Shown here: positions 8,452 to 17,820 of the stretch, piece by piece
How the letters are laid out: every line of letters starts with the position of its first letter
How positions within the stretch are numbered: position 1 is the first letter of the stretch
Assembly: GCF_030362795.1 (NCBI RefSeq)
Contig: NZ_JAUCBM010000013.1
Coordinates: 1-64,000, forward strand
Direction: 5' to 3'
Length of the DNA stretch: 64,000 nt
From: Pseudochrobactrum kiredjianiae
GTDB lineage: Bacteria; Pseudomonadota; Alphaproteobacteria; Rhizobiales; Rhizobiaceae
Made by a program: the position numbers and the translations under genes
Notes under the pieces: generated by a model
Databases searched by the model: none
What the model saw: the letters and a program-made list of their open reading frames with translations, nothing else
Told to the model about the DNA's origin: nothing

Positions 8452-8576
8452 TTTTATTTGTATCAATGATTTTACCGGAAAATCTTACCTTGAATAAGCT
8501 GTTGTGCAACAATAGGTTCGAGCCAGAGGTTCGAGATAAATATTGGCATGCAAAGCAGCAATAAAGGACAGCGATC

Positions 8577-9623
8577 ATGGTGCAGCAGTCAGGCGTTACA
8601 AATTCGGTGATTGAGGCAATCGGCAACACGCCGCTGATCCGTCTGAATAAAGCATCTGAACTGACCGGCTGCGAGATTTTCGGCAAGGCAGAGTTTGCTA
8701 ATCCGGGACAATCAGTCAAAGACCGTGCAGCGCTTTACATTATTCGTGATGCAGAAAAACGCGGGCTATTGCGCAAAGGCGGCGTGATTGTCGAAGGCAC
8801 CGCCGGTAATACCGGTATCGGCCTGACGATGGTTGCCAAAGCACTGGGCTATCGCACAGTCATCGTGATCCCTGAAACGCAAAGTCAGGAAAAGAAAGAT
8901 GCATTGCGCCTTCTCGGCGCGGAACTGATTGAAATTCCGGCTGTGCCTTATAAGAACCCGAATAATTATGTGCGTTTGTCCGGTCGTCTTGCCGAGCAAC
9001 TGGCGAAGACCGAGCCGAACGGTGCGATCTGGGCGAACCAGTTTGATAATCAGGCGAACCGCCAGTCCCATATTGAAACCACTGCGCCGGAAATCTGGCT
9101 GCAGATGCAGGGCAAAATTGACGGCTTTATCTGTGCTGTCGGCTCTGGTGGCACGTTGGCTGGCGTGGCTGCAGGTCTGCAAGGTTTTGACAAGGACATC
9201 AAGATCGGTCTGGCTGATCCGGAAGGCGCGGCGCTCTATTCCTATTACACAACCGGCGAGTTGAAATCCGAGGGAACATCAATCACTGAAGGGATCGGGC
9301 AGGGACGCATTACCGGTAATCTCGAAGGTTTTAAACCGGATTACGCCTATCAGATCGGCGATTCCGAGGCTTTGAAACTGGCCTTTGATCTGGTGCAGCA
9401 AGAAGGTCTATGCCTCGGCGGCTCCTCTGCCATCAATATTGCCGGTGCAATCCGTATGGCAAAAGACCTTGGCAAAGGTGCGCGGATTGTCACCATTCTC
9501 GCTGATTACGGCAATCGCTATCAGTCGAAAATGTATAATCCGGCCTTTCTCGCAGAGCGTGGTTTACCTGTGCCGCAATGGTTGCTTGACCGCTCTGATA
9601 TTGCCGTGCCGTTTGAGGCGTAA
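8577..9623 (+). CDS. cysK: Cysteine synthase (O-acetylserine sulfhydrylase family)
   Basis: This 348-residue PLP enzyme joins sulfide to O-acetylserine to give cysteine. The PLP lysine is in NPGQSVKDRAAL near residue 45, the substrate loop is EGTAGNTGIG, and the phosphate-binding glycine/threonine loop is GSGGTLAGVAAG. It is longer than the 310-320 residue E. coli CysK and ends with an extra helix (AERGLPVPQWLLDRSDI), as in other Rhizobiales homologues. A cystathionine beta-synthase-like substrate preference cannot be excluded. AAAGGA precedes the ATG at a suitable distance. It appears to be a single-gene unit between two hairpins. Confidence 0.88.
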   Translation: MVQQSGVTNSVIEAIGNTPLIRLNKASELTGCEIFGKAEFANPGQSVKDRAALYIIRDAEKRGLLRKGGVIVEGTAGNTGIGLTMVAKALGYRTVIVIPETQSQEKKDALRLLGAELIEIPAVPYKNPNNYVRLSGRLAEQLAKTEPNGAIWANQFDNQANRQSHIETTAPEIWLQMQGKIDGFICAVGSGGTLAGVAAGLQGFDKDIKIGLADPEGAALYSYYTTGELKSEGTSITEGIGQGRITGNLEGFKPDYAYQIGDSEALKLAFDLVQQEGLCLGGSSAINIAGAIRMAKDLGKGARIVTILADYGNRYQSKMYNPAFLAERGLPVPQWLLDRSDIAVPFEA

Positions 9624-9662
9624 GAGACGAGTTTAATCGTCTATCTCTTTGTTGTTACCGTA

Positions 9663-9733
9663 GTTTCAGGAAAACCGGTTCCACTTTTCCTGAAACTGCT
9701 TTAAACCTCTTGCAAAAGAATTTTTGCAAGAGG
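9663..9733 (+). repeat. Two tandem palindromes upstream of alaX, the second covering its ribosome-binding site
   Basis: The first hairpin pairs GTTTCAGGAAAA (9663-9674) with TTTTCCTGAAAC (9685-9696), a form of the palindromic intergenic repeat seen elsewhere in the window. The second pairs CCTCTTGCAAAA (9706-9717) with TTTTGCAAGAGG (9722-9733) around a GAAT loop. The 3' arm of the second contains most of the AGAGGG Shine-Dalgarno of alaX. If transcribed together, the stem could hold down translation; the first hairpin could also end cysK transcription. Confidence 0.75.
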
Positions 9734-9738
9734 GAATG

Positions 9739-10485
9739 ATGACACAGAGTCTGGTAACCAATCCGCTTTTTCGTGACAATGCCTATCTCAAAACCACTCC
9801 GGCTAAGGTGATCGGACTGACAGAAGATGGCGGCATCATTCTGGATCAGACTGTGTTCTATGCCACATCGGGCGGGCAGCCTGGTGATAATGGCGTGTTG
9901 CGCCGTGCAGATGGCTCTGAAATCAAGATTGCTGTGGCCGTCAATGGTGCGACAAAGAGTGATTTTATTCATATGCCTGCTGAAGGTGAGACACTGCCGC
10001 AGATCGGCGATGAGGTGACTGCTGAGATCGACTGGGAACGCCGCTTCAAGCTGATGCAGATGCATACGGCTTGTCATTTGCTCTCCGTTGTTTGCCCGTT
10101 TCCGATTACCGGTGCCGCAGTCAATGTGGATGACAGCCGCGTGGATTTTGATCTGCCTGATGCCGAGTTCTCTAAGGAAACTGTTACAGAAAAGCTAATG
10201 GAGCTGGTCAACGCAGCTTTGCCGGTTACAGCACAATGGATTAGCGATGAAGAACTGGCTGCCAATCCTGATATTGTAAAATCAAAGAATGTACGCCCGC
10301 CTGTAGGACAAGGACGAATTTGTCTTGTGGTTATCGGTGAAAATGGCTCTGTCGACTCCCAGCCTTGCGGCGGGACGCATGTGGCCAATACATCGGAAAT
10401 CGGTGAAATCCATATCGGCAAGATTGAGAAAAAAGGCAAAGAAAACCGTCGTTACCGTATCCGTTTTGGTAAAGCTCCGGCATAA
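9739..10485 (+). CDS. alaX: AlaX-type alanyl-tRNA editing protein
   Basis: This protein of about 248 residues is homologous to the editing domain of alanyl-tRNA synthetase. It hydrolyses Ser-tRNA(Ala) or Gly-tRNA(Ala) in trans. Metal-binding residues are visible as HTACHLL (HxxxH) near residue 110 and CGGTHVANT near residue 215. The N-terminal barrel with GGQPGDNGVL (TSGGQPGD) is also kept. No catalytic aminoacylation domain is present, so it is a free-standing editor. I chose the ATG at 9739, 5 bases from GAGGG; 9736 is nearly as likely. The ribosome-binding site sits in a hairpin. Confidence 0.88.
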   Translation: MTQSLVTNPLFRDNAYLKTTPAKVIGLTEDGGIILDQTVFYATSGGQPGDNGVLRRADGSEIKIAVAVNGATKSDFIHMPAEGETLPQIGDEVTAEIDWERRFKLMQMHTACHLLSVVCPFPITGAAVNVDDSRVDFDLPDAEFSKETVTEKLMELVNAALPVTAQWISDEELAANPDIVKSKNVRPPVGQGRICLVVIGENGSVDSQPCGGTHVANTSEIGEIHIGKIEKKGKENRRYRIRFGKAPA

Positions 10486-10519
10486 TATCGCTGTTATTGC
10501 CTGACAGAATATCGCGGTA

Positions 10520-10563
10520 CCCGTAAGTTGAGACAAAGAAGCCCGTAATTTTAGACAAAGAAG
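10520..10563 (+). repeat. 22-bp tandem duplication carrying the ribosome-binding site
   Basis: Two adjacent 22-base units (10520-10541 and 10542-10563) differ at only two positions; both begin CCCGTAA and end AGACAAAGAAG. The second copy supplies the AAGAAG ribosome-binding site 8 bases before the GNAT start at 10572; the first is now a spare copy upstream. Confidence 0.8.
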
Positions 10564-10571
10564 ATTGTGTG

Positions 10572-11126
10572 ATGACGAATAATGAGACCGGCCACAGCGA
10601 TACACTAGCCGCTGAAAAAGTGACTGTTCACGTAACGCGTCTGGAAATGGTCTCTCCGTCATCTGTTGCGGTGCCTGTGCCAGCTGGAATACGGCTGGCA
10701 ATCATGCTGGCCGAAAATATGCCGCTACATCTCTATCGTTATCTCTATGAAGTGATCGGCAAACCACATCACTGGATGCTGCGCCGCACGCAAAGTGATG
10801 AAGTGGTCAGCAGCATTATCAAGGCGGAGGAAACCCGTATTCTTCTGCTCTATGTGGATGGTTGTCCGGCGGGCTTTGCTGAGATGCATCTCAATCTGCC
10901 GGAGAGCGTCGATATGCATTATTTCGGTCTGGTGCCGGATTATCAGGGGCGGGGATTAGCAAAATTCTTCTTTGCGGAAGTGCTAGCAGCCGCATGGTCG
11001 CATAATCCGCAAAAACTGTGGCTGGAGACCAATACACTCGATAGCCCGCGTGCCTTGCAACTATATCAGCGTATGGGATTTTCCCCTGTATCAACAGCAG
11101 AAGAAGTGATTACGCTTTGGAAATAG
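10572..11126 (+). CDS. GNAT-family N-acetyltransferase
   Basis: This 184-residue protein has a GNAT domain over about residues 60-184. Motif A is MHYFGLVPDYQGRGLAKFFF (QGRGLA acetyl-CoA loop), and motif B is SPRALQLYQRMGF. The first 50 residues are less typical. Substrate is not predictable. The ATG at 10572 is preferred to the GTG one codon before because it lies 8 bases from AAGAAG in the tandem repeat. It ends 12 bases from the convergent diguanylate cyclase gene. Confidence 0.82.
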   Translation: MTNNETGHSDTLAAEKVTVHVTRLEMVSPSSVAVPVPAGIRLAIMLAENMPLHLYRYLYEVIGKPHHWMLRRTQSDEVVSSIIKAEETRILLLYVDGCPAGFAEMHLNLPESVDMHYFGLVPDYQGRGLAKFFFAEVLAAAWSHNPQKLWLETNTLDSPRALQLYQRMGFSPVSTAEEVITLWK

Positions 11127-11138
11127 AGCGGAATTTAC

Positions 11139-11942
11139 TCAGATGCTGCGATCTCCGGCCAAATCCTCAATCGTTGCATTGCGTGGCAACGGATTTTGAA
11201 TCTGCGGTTCTGTCCCGTCTGTCTTTTCAAAAACCACGCAATTACGCCCCAGATTTTTCGCCTCATAAAGGCAATGATCTGCACGGCTGAATATCTGCGA
11301 ATTACTGTCACTTTTATGCGCTAATGCGCCGCCTGCGCTGATAGTCAGCGGTTCAACATGGTTTTGACTAATATAAAAAGGCGTATTTTCAATTTCGACG
11401 CGAATGCGTTCACCAACGCTGATTGCCGCTTTGCGGCTGGCATTGGGCAGATAAACGCAAAACTCTTCACCGCCAACACGCCCGACCAGATCCCCTTTGC
11501 GCGTTACATTCTGTAGTGCAAAAGCAATCAGTTTTAGCGCACGGTCACCAACTGTATGGCCATATTGATCATTGATATTCTTAAAATGGTCGGCATCGAT
11601 CAACAGCAAAGCGCCGACATCGACGCGCGAACGCACATTGCGCATCATCTCAAAAAAGGCTTCGCGATTATAGAGGCCGGTCATATAGTCGATCTTGGAG
11701 CGCGCCTGTAATTCCTGATGGGCTTTTTCCAGATCGGTAAATGCCCTCGCAAGCTGGGAGTTACGGTGGAATACCACCGTCATGGTCGGAAATGCCGTAA
11801 TCATCGGCAAAATCAGGCTCAAAGCTATGCCGATCAGTCCGATAGGCTCGCCGCGGATAATGCTGATAATCATACTCAGAGCAACGCAAAGCAGCGCTGC
11901 CGCAGCAGAAACAACAAAGGCTTTTAAAAGGGCAGATTTCAT
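11139..11942 (-). CDS. Membrane diguanylate cyclase (GGDEF)
   Basis: This 267-residue protein makes the second messenger cyclic di-GMP from two GTP. Two hydrophobic segments (LLKAFVVSAAAALLCVAL and GLIGIALSLILPMITAFP) anchor it in the inner membrane, followed by a short coiled linker and a GGDEF domain from about residue 95. The active-site loop reads GGEEF near residue 155 with DADHFKNINDQYGH upstream, so catalysis should be intact. An RxxD inhibitory site (RKGD) lies five residues before GGEEF, which predicts product inhibition. There is no periplasmic sensor of any size. It is convergent with the GNAT gene. Confidence 0.9.
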   Translation of the reverse strand: MKSALLKAFVVSAAAALLCVALSMIISIIRGEPIGLIGIALSLILPMITAFPTMTVVFHRNSQLARAFTDLEKAHQELQARSKIDYMTGLYNREAFFEMMRNVRSRVDVGALLLIDADHFKNINDQYGHTVGDRALKLIAFALQNVTRKGDLVGRVGGEEFCVYLPNASRKAAISVGERIRVEIENTPFYISQNHVEPLTISAGGALAHKSDSNSQIFSRADHCLYEAKNLGRNCVVFEKTDGTEPQIQNPLPRNATIEDLAGDRSI

Positions 11943-12256
11943 AGTTCGTTTAAATATCCCTGAGCGCAGGCGAAGATCCGAATATTTGCTTGTTAAAGCA
12001 TTTCATAATTAAGCTGAATCAACTCGGTGACTGTGACAATGCGATAGAGTAAAAAGCTTGAAACGATCACTGTGATCTATTGCGCATATAAGCCGTTCTA
12101 GAATGCGAAGTCTGAAACTCAAATAAGTACCATCTCAATACTGCCCATCCCATAAAACAATATTTCTCGTAATTCTAATAAAATCCGCATTATCCGTAAA
12201 ATCTTTGTAGATAAGGCTTGCTTGTTTTAGATTTGATTTAAATACGTCTGCTTCAT
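11943..12256. other. Intergenic region with possible degenerate palindromic repeat
   Basis: The stretch at about 11993-12103 (AAAGCATTTC…GCCGTTCTAGAATGCG) resembles the palindromic repeats near 34816 and 46961 but is too diverged to be sure. The rest, 12120-12256, lies between the MAPEG stop and the repeat and shows no supported gene. Confidence 0.35.
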
Positions 12257-12649
12257 TTATCCAAGCAGAGCCAGAATAATCATAATAAGACCCGCCAGTG
12301 ATACGCCCCAGATCAGGCTGCGAATGTAGGGAATTCCAAAGCCATAGGCCGGAATATAGAGTACACGGCCGATAACATAGAGCCATGCGCCGATGAGTGT
12401 CATATTACCTTCGCGCCCGCTGATATGTGCAATAACAATAGCGGCGAGAAACAGCGGCAGAGTCTCAAAGAGATTGCGCTGTGCGCGCTGCAAACGAGCG
12501 GTAATGATCCCAACAGGCGGCCCCGCTTCATCCCGCGGGCCTGCATTATAATCAAATCCTGTTTCACGGTTACGAAACATGGCGGGAAGAAAAATCTGAA
12601 CAAGGGCTATAATCAGCATCCAGACGGCGAGGTTCAGTTCTGTACTCAA
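12257..12649 (-). CDS. MAPEG-family membrane protein
   Basis: This 130-residue inner-membrane protein has four predicted transmembrane helices (LNLAVWMLIIALVQIFLPAMF; RNLFETLPLFLAAIVIA; MTLIGAWLYVIGRVLYIPAYG; IRSLIWGVSLAGLIMIILALL). The pattern of RAQRNLFETLPLF and YVIGRVLYIPAY is characteristic of the MAPEG family (eicosanoid/glutathione-metabolism-like, function in bacteria unclear). I place the start at the TTG at 12649, six bases after GGAAG. That gives the usual family length of about 130; a longer reading would add an uncharged, unlikely N-terminus. Confidence 0.8.
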   Translation of the reverse strand: MSTELNLAVWMLIIALVQIFLPAMFRNRETGFDYNAGPRDEAGPPVGIITARLQRAQRNLFETLPLFLAAIVIAHISGREGNMTLIGAWLYVIGRVLYIPAYGFGIPYIRSLIWGVSLAGLIMIILALLG

Positions 12650-13237
12650 AGTTATCTTCCGTTCATGTGGCTCGTGTCTTGCAGGGTATGCGCGGCAGCT
12701 GAAAGTGCTGAAATGCAAAATTTGCGTGCTGCTTTCCCCAGTGAAATAGAAACTTGGTTAATATCAATGCCATTTAAGATGAGGGTTAGGGCAGGTTTTA
12801 TAATCTAAACGGTAGTTATCGCGTATAAAATACTGATAACATGGAGTTATTTTATCGTTTAAATCTTAATTTATGCCCAAGTGCGTAAAATGTTTTTACA
12901 TGACTGTCCCCCTACTGACCGTTTATTTAGGCAAAATTTTCGTAAGACAAGGTTTGCTGGGCAGCGGAAAAGATGAATTTTAAGATTTCATCAATAATTT
13001 CTTGCGAACAGTTGCCACGTGTTGTGCATTTTGGGCCTTGAATAAAGGTTTTGAAACTGTTTGGTTATACGAAATTAAGGCTGTCATAGTCTGGCTAGTA
13101 TAAGAGACAGGAAAAATGCCGGTTTGGTTGCAGACTGATTTTTGTTGATTGTGATAGGTTTGAGTAGCGTGATGAAGTCATTTCAGAAACAGCCGCATGC
13201 GCCTGTTGCACAAGACAAGAAAATAAGCGGGGGCTGG
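12650..13237. other. Long intergenic region upstream of rlpA
   Basis: These 588 bases separate two divergent genes and are A+T-rich. I see no supported coding region, RNA gene or strong hairpin. It should hold the promoters of the MAPEG gene and rlpA. TAGTATAAG near 13095 could be a -10 for rlpA, giving a leader of over 100 bases. Confidence 0.4.
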
Positions 13238-14437
13238 ATGCTGCATTCTTCTTATATGAAACGTGTACTCTATCTTAGTGTTGTCGGTTTATTGGCAACG
13301 GCCTGTGCGGCACCGCAGCCACAGGTGAAACAGCAGAAAAAACGTTCCAAAGAATATTTTGCAGAATCCGCTTATGGCGTTAAAGCCAGCCCGCGCGTGG
13401 CAAACGGCAAAAAAATTCCGCGCGGCGGCGGCCGCAATCAGGTTGGTAAGCCTTATAAAGTCAAAGACAAATGGTATAAGCCGAAGGAAGACCCGAATTA
13501 TGTGAAGGTCGGACGCGCATCCTGGTATGGCTCGGCTTTCCACGGTCGTCTGACTGCCAATGGCGAAGTCTATGACATGGCGCATCTGACAGCCGCGCAT
13601 CCGACCATGCCGTTGCCAAGTTATGCCCGTGTGACCAATACGGCTAATGGTAGTTCAGTGATTGTGCGCGTCAATGATCGCGGCCCTTACTCCAATGACC
13701 GTATCATTGATATGTCGGAAAAAGCGGCTGAAATGCTCGATTACAAGCATCACGGCACCGCCAGCGTTAAAGTTGAATATGTTGGACGCGCTCCCTTGCA
13801 CGGGCAGGACGATGCCTATCTGATGGCCTCTTATCGTTCAGGTGGTGATGCAATTGGCCAGCCTGCAACCGGTGTGATGATGGCCATGAATGGCCCGACA
13901 CCGACATCAGCACCAAATCGTGCTGAGCAGGGCACTGTCAGCGCTTTCGATCAGATTTCAGCGCAGCCGCAAATACCATTCGGCTATGCTGATGGTGCTA
14001 TGCCAGTACTGCCGGCGATTATTCCCGTGCCGCTGGATAAGCCATACGGTCTTTATGCTGCCGCTCAGAATGATATCGTGGTCAGTGCTTATGCTGCAAA
14101 TCGCATTGCGCAGGCTAATGAGGGTATCTATTCCAAAGTACTGATGCCGGATGCAGCATCGGCTGACTGGCGTAATGCGCAGGCTGCGAAATTCCTGAGC
14201 GAAAATGCAGAGCAGGGTGAGTTTGTAGATCTCGGCACATTCAACAGCAAGGCTGAAGCTGACCGTATTGCCACAACACTTGGCAAGCTGGGCGCTGTCA
14301 GTCGTACAATGACACCTGAAGCGAATGGTGCGCTTTACAGCCTGTCTGCAAAGTCACGAACCGGCAATAATGATGCCTTGTTGCAGGCCGCTTGGGCTGC
14401 CGGTGCGAATGATGCTTTTGTTGTGCGCGCTGAATAA
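13238..14437 (+). CDS. rlpA: RlpA-like septal-ring lipoprotein / lytic transglycosylase
   Basis: This protein of about 399 residues is predicted to be an outer-membrane lipoprotein. Residues after the start read MKRVLYLSVVGLLATAC, a signal peptide with lipobox LATAC. A double-psi beta-barrel follows (GRASWYGSAFHGRLTANGE…VRVNDRGPY, with Asp in the NDRGP motif), which cleaves glycan strands lacking stem peptides in known RlpA. The C-terminus (about 320-399, FVDLGTFNSKAEADRIATTLGKLG…) is a SPOR domain that targets septal peptidoglycan. ATG 13238 or 13256 is the likely start. It heads the envelope/replication block with the carboxypeptidase and tmk. Confidence 0.88.
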   Translation: MLHSSYMKRVLYLSVVGLLATACAAPQPQVKQQKKRSKEYFAESAYGVKASPRVANGKKIPRGGGRNQVGKPYKVKDKWYKPKEDPNYVKVGRASWYGSAFHGRLTANGEVYDMAHLTAAHPTMPLPSYARVTNTANGSSVIVRVNDRGPYSNDRIIDMSEKAAEMLDYKHHGTASVKVEYVGRAPLHGQDDAYLMASYRSGGDAIGQPATGVMMAMNGPTPTSAPNRAEQGTVSAFDQISAQPQIPFGYADGAMPVLPAIIPVPLDKPYGLYAAAQNDIVVSAYAANRIAQANEGIYSKVLMPDAASADWRNAQAAKFLSENAEQGEFVDLGTFNSKAEADRIATTLGKLGAVSRTMTPEANGALYSLSAKSRTGNNDALLQAAWAAGANDAFVVRAE

Positions 14438-14466
14438 AGCAGCCACATAGCCATATTTCTTATTGA

Positions 14467-14489
14467 AACGTCCGGTTTTACCGGACGTT
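14467..14489 (+). terminator. Rho-independent terminator after rlpA
   Basis: A 10-bp stem AACGTCCGGT/ACCGGACGTT with a TTT loop is followed directly by a run of T residues. Confidence 0.9.
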
Positions 14490-14574
14490 TTTTTTATTTT
14501 AGCTTCATGGATCGTCAATCATCGTGTTCTATTTTTGAGTCGAATAAAGCGTAACACGACGACCGGAGAACAGG

Positions 14575-15786
14575 GTGAACTGGTATCAGAGCCTCTATGA
14601 CAAGACAAAACCTGGCTCTAAGGTGCGTTTTGCTGCTGCGCTGATATTTGCCCAGTGTTGTGCTTCACTCGCATATGCCGCAGAACCACCTTTTGCGATA
14701 AAATCCGAGCAGGTGTTGTTATTCGATTCCGATACCGGCAGTGTTCTGTTTTCCCGCAAGGCCGACATACCTTTTCCGCCTGCCTCACTGGCCAAGCTGA
14801 TGACCGCTGAAATTGCTTTCAATGCGTTGAAAGCAGGTCAGTTACAGCCGGAGACGGCTTTCAGCGTGAGTGAACATGCGTGGCGTACCGGTGGCGCACC
14901 TTCGCGCACCGCGACTATGTTTGCCAGACTGAACTCGCAGCTGACGGTCAGTGATCTGATACAGGGCATTACCGTTCAATCGGCCAATGACGGCGCTATT
15001 GTTTTGGCCGAGGGCATGAGTGGTAGCGAGCAGGCCTTTGCTCAAAAGATGACAGAGCGGGCGCAGGCGCTGGGCTTGAAGAACTCGGTGTTTATCAATC
15101 CGACCGGCTTGCCGCAGGATGGCAAACAACAAGTGACCTTGAGTGATATGGTGAAGCTGGCACGGCATTTGCACGACAGCTATCCGCAATATTATCCGCT
15201 CTATAGCCAAGAGAGCTTTAGCTGGAATAATATTTTGCAACGCAACCGCAATCCGCTACTGCGCCTCAATATGGGGGCTGACGGACTGGCAATGGGCGGC
15301 ACGCAAGATGCAGGCCTGTCGATTATTGCTTCTGCCGAGCAAAACGGGCGGCGGATTTATCTGGGGCTCAATGGCGCAAAAAGCGTTCAGGACAGAACTG
15401 AAGATGCTGAAAAGCTGATCCGCTGGGCGATGAATGACTTTGTAAAGTCGCCGGTCTTTAGCGCTAATACGGAAGTTGCTCAGGCTTCACTTTACGGAGG
15501 CACACAGGGTTCTGTTGGCTTGATGGTGCATGATGCCATCTCTGTGCTGGTGCCGGTTCAGGATAAAGCTAAGCTGCGTTCACAGGTTATTTATCAAGGG
15601 CCGGTGGCAGCACCTGTTGCCAAGGGGCAAGAGATCGGTCGCGTACAAATTATGCGTGATAAGGAGGTTCTGCTGGAGCGTCCTGTCTATGCGGCGCAGG
15701 ATGTCAATGAGGGGACATTGCGCAATAAATCGCTTGATGCGCTTTATGAACTGACAACAGGCTGGATACGCCGCTTGCTGAAATAA
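14575..15786 (+). CDS. D-alanyl-D-alanine carboxypeptidase family protein, KTG motif altered
   Basis: This 403-residue peptidase-S11 (PBP5/DacF-like) protein trims stem peptides of peptidoglycan in the periplasm. A signal peptide ends near AYA-AEPP. The SxxK catalytic motif is present as PASLAKLM near residue 65, and SxN as QSANDGA near residue 140. The third motif is abnormal: where DGLKTG is expected the sequence reads ADGLAMGG, so the KTG lysine and threonine are missing. Activity is therefore doubtful or altered. A C-terminal PBP5_C-like beta domain and an amphipathic end ([11 protein letters not shown]) for membrane attachment remain. The GTG start follows CGGAGAACAG. Confidence 0.88.
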   Translation: MNWYQSLYDKTKPGSKVRFAAALIFAQCCASLAYAAEPPFAIKSEQVLLFDSDTGSVLFSRKADIPFPPASLAKLMTAEIAFNALKAGQLQPETAFSVSEHAWRTGGAPSRTATMFARLNSQLTVSDLIQGITVQSANDGAIVLAEGMSGSEQAFAQKMTERAQALGLKNSVFINPTGLPQDGKQQVTLSDMVKLARHLHDSYPQYYPLYSQESFSWNNILQRNRNPLLRLNMGADGLAMGGTQDAGLSIIASAEQNGRRIYLGLNGAKSVQDRTEDAEKLIRWAMNDFVKSPVFSANTEVAQASLYGGTQGSVGLMVHDAISVLVPVQDKAKLRSQVIYQGPVAAPVAKGQEIGRVQIMRDKEVLLERPVYAAQDVNEGTLRNKSLDALYELTTGWIRRLLK

Positions 15787-15886
15787 CGCGCTTATTTGCC
15801 TTTGTCGGTTTTATTTGACAAAGCCATGCCCATCCTCAATAAGCTTTATTCAAATTTCATTTCGACTGCTTAGGAAAATCAGAGCT

Positions 15887-16540
15887 TTGTCAGGATTGCT
15901 GATCACATTTGAAGGCGGAGAAGGCGCGGGGAAATCCACGCAGATTCTGGCTTTGGCTGATCACTTGCGGGCAAAAGGCTTTGAGGTTGTTGTTACCCGC
16001 GAGCCTGGCGGCTCGGCAGGGGCAGAGGCTGTCCGTCATGTGATTTTAAGCGGCGCGGCAGAAACCTATGGCCCTGCTATGGAAGCCTTGCTGTTTGCCG
16101 CAGCCCGCAGCGATCATGTCGATCAGAAAATCCGTCCTGCAATCGAAGCCGGACAGATTGTACTCTGTGACCGCTTCATTGATTCAAGCCGTGTTTATCA
16201 GGGCATCAGCGGTAATCTTGATCCGCAATTTATGCAGTCGGTTGAACGCATTGCCATAGACGGAACTATGCCTGATCTGACTTTCATTCTCGATATTCCG
16301 GCAGATAAAGGTCTGGCACGGGCTGGTTTGCGACGCGGGACGGAAACTGCCGACCGTTTTGAGAAAGAAACCATTGCCACGCATGAGGCACGCCGACAGG
16401 CATTTCTAGCTATTGCTGCCAGTGAGCCACAGCGTTGTAAAGTCATTGATGCGGATCGCACAGTCGCTGAGATTAGTGCCGAGATCGCAGCATTGGCTGA
16501 TGCGGCGCTGAAACAGCGGGAGGTGTCCGTCCATGGCTGA
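15887..16540 (+). CDS. tmk: Thymidylate kinase
   Basis: This 217-residue kinase phosphorylates dTMP to dTDP for DNA synthesis. The P-loop is [11 protein letters not shown] at residues 7-17, TREPGGS is the base-binding motif, [13 protein letters not shown] the DR motif, and [13 protein letters not shown] the LID. The TTG start at 15887 gives the usual family length; an upstream in-frame TTG at 15815 would add 24 unlikely residues. It lies 100 bases after the carboxypeptidase gene and overlaps holB by 8 bases, so tmk and holB are co-translated. Confidence 0.92.
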   Translation: MSGLLITFEGGEGAGKSTQILALADHLRAKGFEVVVTREPGGSAGAEAVRHVILSGAAETYGPAMEALLFAAARSDHVDQKIRPAIEAGQIVLCDRFIDSSRVYQGISGNLDPQFMQSVERIAIDGTMPDLTFILDIPADKGLARAGLRRGTETADRFEKETIATHEARRQAFLAIAASEPQRCKVIDADRTVAEISAEIAALADAALKQREVSVHG

Positions 16541-17606
16541 GCAGGCACCAAACACCACTTATGATGCGATTGACGGCGTTCTTTCGCCGAATACCACCAG
16601 CTTTCTCACAGCACATGAGGATGTGCGGACATTTCTCGCGCAAGCTTATCATGAAGGCCGGATGCATCATGCGCTGTTGTTTGAAGGTTTGCAGGGCATT
16701 GGCAAGGCGACAACCGGCTTTCATCTTGCCGGTCATATGTTGCAGCATTCTGATGGCTCTTCGGCTCCGCAGCACCTGAGTGTTCCGGATTTTGACAAAG
16801 CCCCTTATCGTCAGATTTCACAAGGCATGCATCCGGCGCTTTTGCATATTACACGGCCATATGACACCAAAACGGGTAAATATCGCACGGCGATTACGGT
16901 TGAAGAAATTCGTCGTATTACGCATTTTCTGAGCCGTACTTCCGGTGATGGCGCATGGCGTATCGTTATCATTGACCCTGCAGATGATATGAACCGCAAT
17001 GCCGCCAATGCGCTGCTGAAAACACTGGAAGAACCACCGGCACGGGCACTGTTTATTCTGATTTCCCATTCGTCCGGGCGCTTGCTGCCAACCATCCGCT
17101 CACGCTGTCAGTCACTGGCGTTTAAGCCGCTGAATGATGCCGAGCTGAGACGCGCTCTGGAAGTCGCAGGCAAGGATGTCGGCATTGATGTGCAGGATCA
17201 GGCGTATTTTGCAGCACTGAGTGCGCGCGCTGAAGGTTCTGTACGCAAGGCACTGCTGCTGGTGGCGCATGGCGGTCTGGAAATTACAGATACTGTCGAT
17301 ACTGTATTGAACAACACTCACTTTGATCTGTCGAAGGCGCAGGCGCTTGCCTCTGTGCTTGGGGGACGTGATGCTGAGGTTCAGAACCAGTTATTCCTTG
17401 AATATTTGCTGGATAAGGCTGCCGGTCAGGCGCTGAATCTTGCTGAGCAAGGGCAGGCTGTGCAGGCCAGTCAATGGTCGGAATTCTGGAATGATTTGCG
17501 CCGTGAAGCGATGGATACAGAGAGCTATAATCTCGACCGCAAACAAGCGGCGCTCATCATGATGGAAAAGATGCATCGCGCAATGCGCAGCGGCATGCCA
17601 GTCTGA
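16533..17606 (+). CDS. holB: DNA polymerase III delta' subunit
   Basis: This 357-residue clamp-loader subunit opens the sliding clamp with gamma/tau and delta. The Walker-A-like loop is [17 protein letters not shown]; the lid and sensor region is [25 protein letters not shown], and the SRC motif is PTIRSRCQ. The start overlaps tmk by 8 bases, an arrangement common across Rhizobiales, and metG follows. No zinc cysteines are obvious, as in other alphaproteobacterial HolB proteins. Confidence 0.92.
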   Translation: MAEQAPNTTYDAIDGVLSPNTTSFLTAHEDVRTFLAQAYHEGRMHHALLFEGLQGIGKATTGFHLAGHMLQHSDGSSAPQHLSVPDFDKAPYRQISQGMHPALLHITRPYDTKTGKYRTAITVEEIRRITHFLSRTSGDGAWRIVIIDPADDMNRNAANALLKTLEEPPARALFILISHSSGRLLPTIRSRCQSLAFKPLNDAELRRALEVAGKDVGIDVQDQAYFAALSARAEGSVRKALLLVAHGGLEITDTVDTVLNNTHFDLSKAQALASVLGGRDAEVQNQLFLEYLLDKAAGQALNLAEQGQAVQASQWSEFWNDLRREAMDTESYNLDRKQAALIMMEKMHRAMRSGMPV

Positions 17607-17820
17607 GGCTTGAGACTGGCTGATGCCGCCGAGCAGGCCGGTCACTGCAACGATGCTGGAACCAGCATTTTCAGGATCAAAAAACCGCATAAAGCAGCAT
17701 CAGTTTCTGATTTAGATGCATTTAGGGCTGACTTACGCTCCGACATGCGTTATGCCGGTTTTATCAGTTATCATCATATTGACTTCATGAGATAAAATAT
17801 CTCGACAAGACGGATCCGAC

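Noticed and set aside
15815-15886. Upstream TTG start for tmk
   Set aside because: It adds 24 residues not expected in thymidylate kinases, and TTG 15887 gives the normal length.
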